From Pseudaquabacterium terrae (GTDB lineage Bacteria; Pseudomonadota; Gammaproteobacteria; Burkholderiales; Burkholderiaceae_C): 64,000 nucleotides of DNA. The position numbers and the translations under genes are program-made. The number at the start of each line of letters is the position of its first letter. The stretch's first letter is position 1. The DNA is taken from NCBI RefSeq assembly GCF_013266755.1, contig NZ_JABRWJ010000013.1:1-64000 (forward strand), given 5' to 3'. The notes beneath the pieces are model-generated. The model was not told the DNA's origin and searched no databases. It worked only from the letters and a program-made list of their open reading frames with translations. Positions 61,783 to 64,000 of this stretch are shown here, one piece after another.

Positions 61783-64000
61783 GGCGATCCGACCTCGGCG
61801 AACACGCGGCCGGTCAGGCCGGAGGGCTGGCCCGCCTGTGCGCGCACCAGCACGGTCAGCGTGCGCCAGCCCGAGCCGGCGACGATCGGCACGGTGAGCG
61901 GGCTCGCCTCGAAGGCGGTCTTCTCGCCCAGCTTCACGCCGTCGGCCCACACCTCGGCCTGGCCCACGATCTCGCGGAACACCAGGCGGCCGCGGCCGTC
62001 GTTGCGGTCGGCGCGCAGCTTGAGGTTGGCACGGTAGGCGCGCCAGGGCCCGGCCTCGGGTGTCTGCCTGATCGGCGGCGTGCCCCAGCCCCAGCTGTTC
62101 ATGTCGTTGCCCGCCAGCACCTGGTTCGGGTCGGGACGCTCGGCCTGCGGCGCCGAGATGCGCCAGCCGTCGACCCGGGTGATCGCCTCGGCCACCGGCA
62201 CCGCAGCGACCGGCGCGGCCTGCTGCACCGGCAGCACGAGCTCGGCGCCTTGCAGCCCCGGCGCACTGGCGCGCAAAGTGAGCGTGCCCTGGCTGTCGCG
62301 CCGGCTCTGCAGGATCACCTGCGCCAGGCCGTTGAACAGCGAGCGTTCGGGCGCCTTCGACGACTCGTGCGAGTTCGGGTCGCCGTTGCCCACGCCGATG
62401 AGCCGGCCCGCGCCCGCCACCTCGAAGCGCACCGGGAGGTTCGCGGTGGGCACGGCGCGGCCCTGCGCGTCGACGGCGCTGACCACGACCGCGATGGCGT
62501 CGCGGCCGTCGCCGGCCAGCGCGGCCCGGCCTGCGGCGCCGGTCAGGTCGGGCATCGCGCGGTCGGGGATCAGCACCAGGCGCACCGGCTCGCCGGTGGT
62601 CTCCACCCCGTCACGGCCGAGCTCGCGGCCGGCCTGGGCGCCGCTGCCCAGCGCCACCGCCTCGAGCTTGCCGGGCGCGTAGGGCACCTGGAAGCTGACC
62701 ATGTCGATCGGGTCCACGTCCTGCTCGCCGACGGCCTGGCCGTTCAGCAGCAGCCGCACCCGCGGCGCATTGCTGGCGACCATCACCTTCACCGGCCGGC
62801 CTTCGCGGCCGGCCCAGTTCCAGTGCGGCAGCACCTTCACCACTGTGCGGTCCTTCACCCAGTGCGCGCGGCGGACGTGGAACGCCGCCTTCGGCGCGCC
62901 GGTCAGGTCGATCGCGCCGAAGAAGGTGCTGGCGCTCGGCCACTCGAAGGGCGTGGGCTCGCCGTGGTAGTCGATGCCGCTCCAGACGAAGGCGCCGGCG
63001 AGGAACGGTCGCTTGGCGATCTGCTTCCACGACTCGCGATGCGTCGCGCCCCACGACGAGGGCTCCTCGTCGTAGCCGGCCAGCACCTGCGCCTGCGGGT
63101 CGCTGGCCCAGGCGCCGCGCGTCATGAAGGCCGAGGTGTCCTCGCTGCTCAGCAGCGGCCGGCCGGGGTGCTCGCGGTGGTAGCGGTCGTAGGCCCAGAT
63201 CTGGTAGTTGATGCCCACCACGTCCAGCGCCTGGGCGGCGTTGCGCTCGGCGAAGAGGCCGTCGTGCATGCCTGCCGTCACGGGCCGCGTCGGGTCCAGG
63301 CGCTTGATGCTGGCCACCAGGCGCCGCGCCATCTCCAGGCCTTGCTCGGTGCTCTGCAGCGGCTCCTCGTTGAAGATCGACCACAGCATGACGCTCGGGC
63401 GATTGCGGTCGCGCCGCACCAGCCACTCGAGCTGGGCCGTGACCTCCGCGCTGGCGCTGAAGTTGCGGTTCTCGTTCATCACCAGAAGGCCCAGGCGGTC
63501 GGTGAGGTCCATCACCTCGGGTGCCACGGCGTTGTGGGCGAAGCGGATTGCGTTGACGCCCATCTCCTTCAGCCGCCGCAGCCGGAATTCCCAGATCGCA
63601 GCGGGCACCGCCACGCCGACGCCGGCGTGGTCCTGGTGGATGCAGACGCCGTGCAGCTTCAGCGGCTGGCCGTTGAGGAAGAAGCCGCGCTCGGCGTCGA
63701 AGCGGATCGTGCGGAAGCCGGTGTGCAACTCGGCGCGGTCGAGCTCATTGGACAACCTTCGGGTTGCGCCCTCCGGTGTTCGCCCTTCGGGCGGCCGGGC
63801 GGGCTCATTGGACAACCTTCGGGCTGCGCCCTCCGGTGTTCGCCCTTCGGGCGGCCGGGCGGGCTCACGGGCCGGGGCGGCCGCGGCGCCGCGCAGCACC
63901 GCCTCGACCTTGTACAGGCGCGGATCGCTCACCGACCACAGCTGCGGCCGCGGCACGGCCAGTTCCAGCGTCGCCGTCTGCGTGGCCAGCGCAGCCACGC
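61779..64000 (-). CDS. GH2 beta-galactosidase-like enzyme, 5' end outside window
   Basis: At least 739 residues are present; the jelly-roll start lies beyond the right edge. Visible are the Ig-like domain, the barrel with acid/base Glu in LWSIFNEEPLQS and nucleophile Glu in LLSSEDTSAFM, a DUF4982-like domain (VKVMVASNAPRVRLLLNGQA), a further beta-sandwich (VRFEVAGAGRLIGVGNGDPN) and a C-terminal jelly roll. Two tandem 20-residue inserts (EPARPPEGRTPEGAARRLSN) interrupt it between VLRGAAAAPAR and LDRAELHTGFRTI, encoded by a 60-bp repeat. The frame stays open, so it may still be expressed. Confidence 0.88.
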   Translation of the reverse strand, partial: VAALATQTATLELAVPRPQLWSVSDPRLYKVEAVLRGAAAAPAREPARPPEGRTPEGAARRLSNEPARPPEGRTPEGATRRLSNELDRAELHTGFRTIRFDAERGFFLNGQPLKLHGVCIHQDHAGVGVAVPAAIWEFRLRRLKEMGVNAIRFAHNAVAPEVMDLTDRLGLLVMNENRNFSASAEVTAQLEWLVRRDRNRPSVMLWSIFNEEPLQSTEQGLEMARRLVASIKRLDPTRPVTAGMHDGLFAERNAAQALDVVGINYQIWAYDRYHREHPGRPLLSSEDTSAFMTRGAWASDPQAQVLAGYDEEPSSWGATHRESWKQIAKRPFLAGAFVWSGIDYHGEPTPFEWPSASTFFGAIDLTGAPKAAFHVRRAHWVKDRTVVKVLPHWNWAGREGRPVKVMVASNAPRVRLLLNGQAVGEQDVDPIDMVSFQVPYAPGKLEAVALGSGAQAGRELGRDGVETTGEPVRLVLIPDRAMPDLTGAAGRAALAGDGRDAIAVVVSAVDAQGRAVPTANLPVRFEVAGAGRLIGVGNGDPNSHESSKAPERSLFNGLAQVILQSRRDSQGTLTLRASAPGLQGAELVLPVQQAAPVAAVPVAEAITRVDGWRISAPQAERPDPNQVLAGNDMNSWGWGTPPIRQTPEAGPWRAYRANLKLRADRNDGRGRLVFREIVGQAEVWADGVKLGEKTAFEASPLTVPIVAGSGWRTLTVLVRAQAGQPSGLTGRVFAEVGSP
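63742..63861 (-). repeat. Tandem pair of a 60-bp repeat inside a GH2 coding sequence
   Basis: Two head-to-tail 60-bp units (63742-63801 and 63802-63861) differ at about one or two positions. On the minus strand each reads ATGAGCCCGCCCGGCCGCCC near its start and CCCGAAGGTTGTCCA at its end. They keep the GH2 frame, adding 40 residues at a domain border. A diverged single copy lies at 29366-29425. Confidence 0.9.

Noticed and set aside
63742-63861. CRISPR-like array
   Set aside because: Only two adjoining 60-bp units without spacers, inside a coding sequence; this is a tandem duplication.

Overview
This 64 kb window is GC-rich, and nearly every gene is packed into operons with ATGA-type overlaps. 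A PEP-CTERM protein, a SenA/SenB selenoneine pair, LIV-type ABC transporter genes and a short interspersed repeat all point to a betaproteobacterium of the Burkholderiales (Rubrivivax/Roseateles/Leptothrix-like). The species assignment is inference. I saw no rRNA, tRNA or CRISPR array.

Region 1 (1-9.7 kb) is a mixed chromosomal stretch. It holds a divergent selenoneine pair (senB/senA), a small secreted protein, a fatty acid hydroxylase with a divergent membrane-anchored AraC-type regulator, and an ArsR-rhodanese / metallo-hydrolase / MFS operon that ends in a cysteine desulfurase gene broken by an internal deletion. A PEP-CTERM protein follows, then a gene graveyard with remnants of a sigma-54 activator and an SDR.

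Region 2 (9.75-16.8 kb) is a tripartite RND efflux operon (outer-membrane factor, adaptor, pump, TetR) transcribed away from a second TetR. The shared promoter region contains nested inverted repeats.

Region 3 (16.8-35.7 kb) is a carboxylic-acid/acyl-CoA catabolic island: SDR, nitronate monooxygenase and enoyl-CoA hydratase; a complete LIV-type ABC importer with an AMP-binding-like protein; an acyl-CoA synthetase; a thioesterase; two thiolases; an acyl-CoA dehydrogenase; an HCCA-isomerase-like protein; and a TetR and a MarR regulator. Seven separate transcription starts plus the tetR promoter carry the same palindrome, AACGATCGTT or a close variant. At several of them it lies just downstream of a TTGACA-17-TAnnnT promoter. 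The simplest reading is one TetR regulon controlling transport, CoA activation, beta-oxidation and the regulator itself. The substrate cannot be read from the sequence.

Region 4 (35.7-36.8 kb) is a scar: a truncated tyrosine integrase and unassigned DNA.

Region 5 (36.8-64 kb) is a large glycan-utilization locus. A seven-gene minus-strand operon (GH27, GH127, GH97, GH27, GH31 with PA14, acetylesterase, TonB-dependent receptor) and a second minus-strand operon running off the right edge (GH2, GH2, CE4, GH9, MFS, alpha/beta hydrolase) flank two LacI regulators and a ROK repressor. The enzyme set fits xyloglucan or a similar substituted beta-glucan: GH9 for the backbone; GH31, GH2, GH27 and GH127 for side chains; an esterase for acetyl groups; and receptor plus MFS for uptake. 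The rightmost GH2 gene carries an in-frame tandem pair of a 60-bp repeat whose third copy lies upstream of chaC, 34 kb away.
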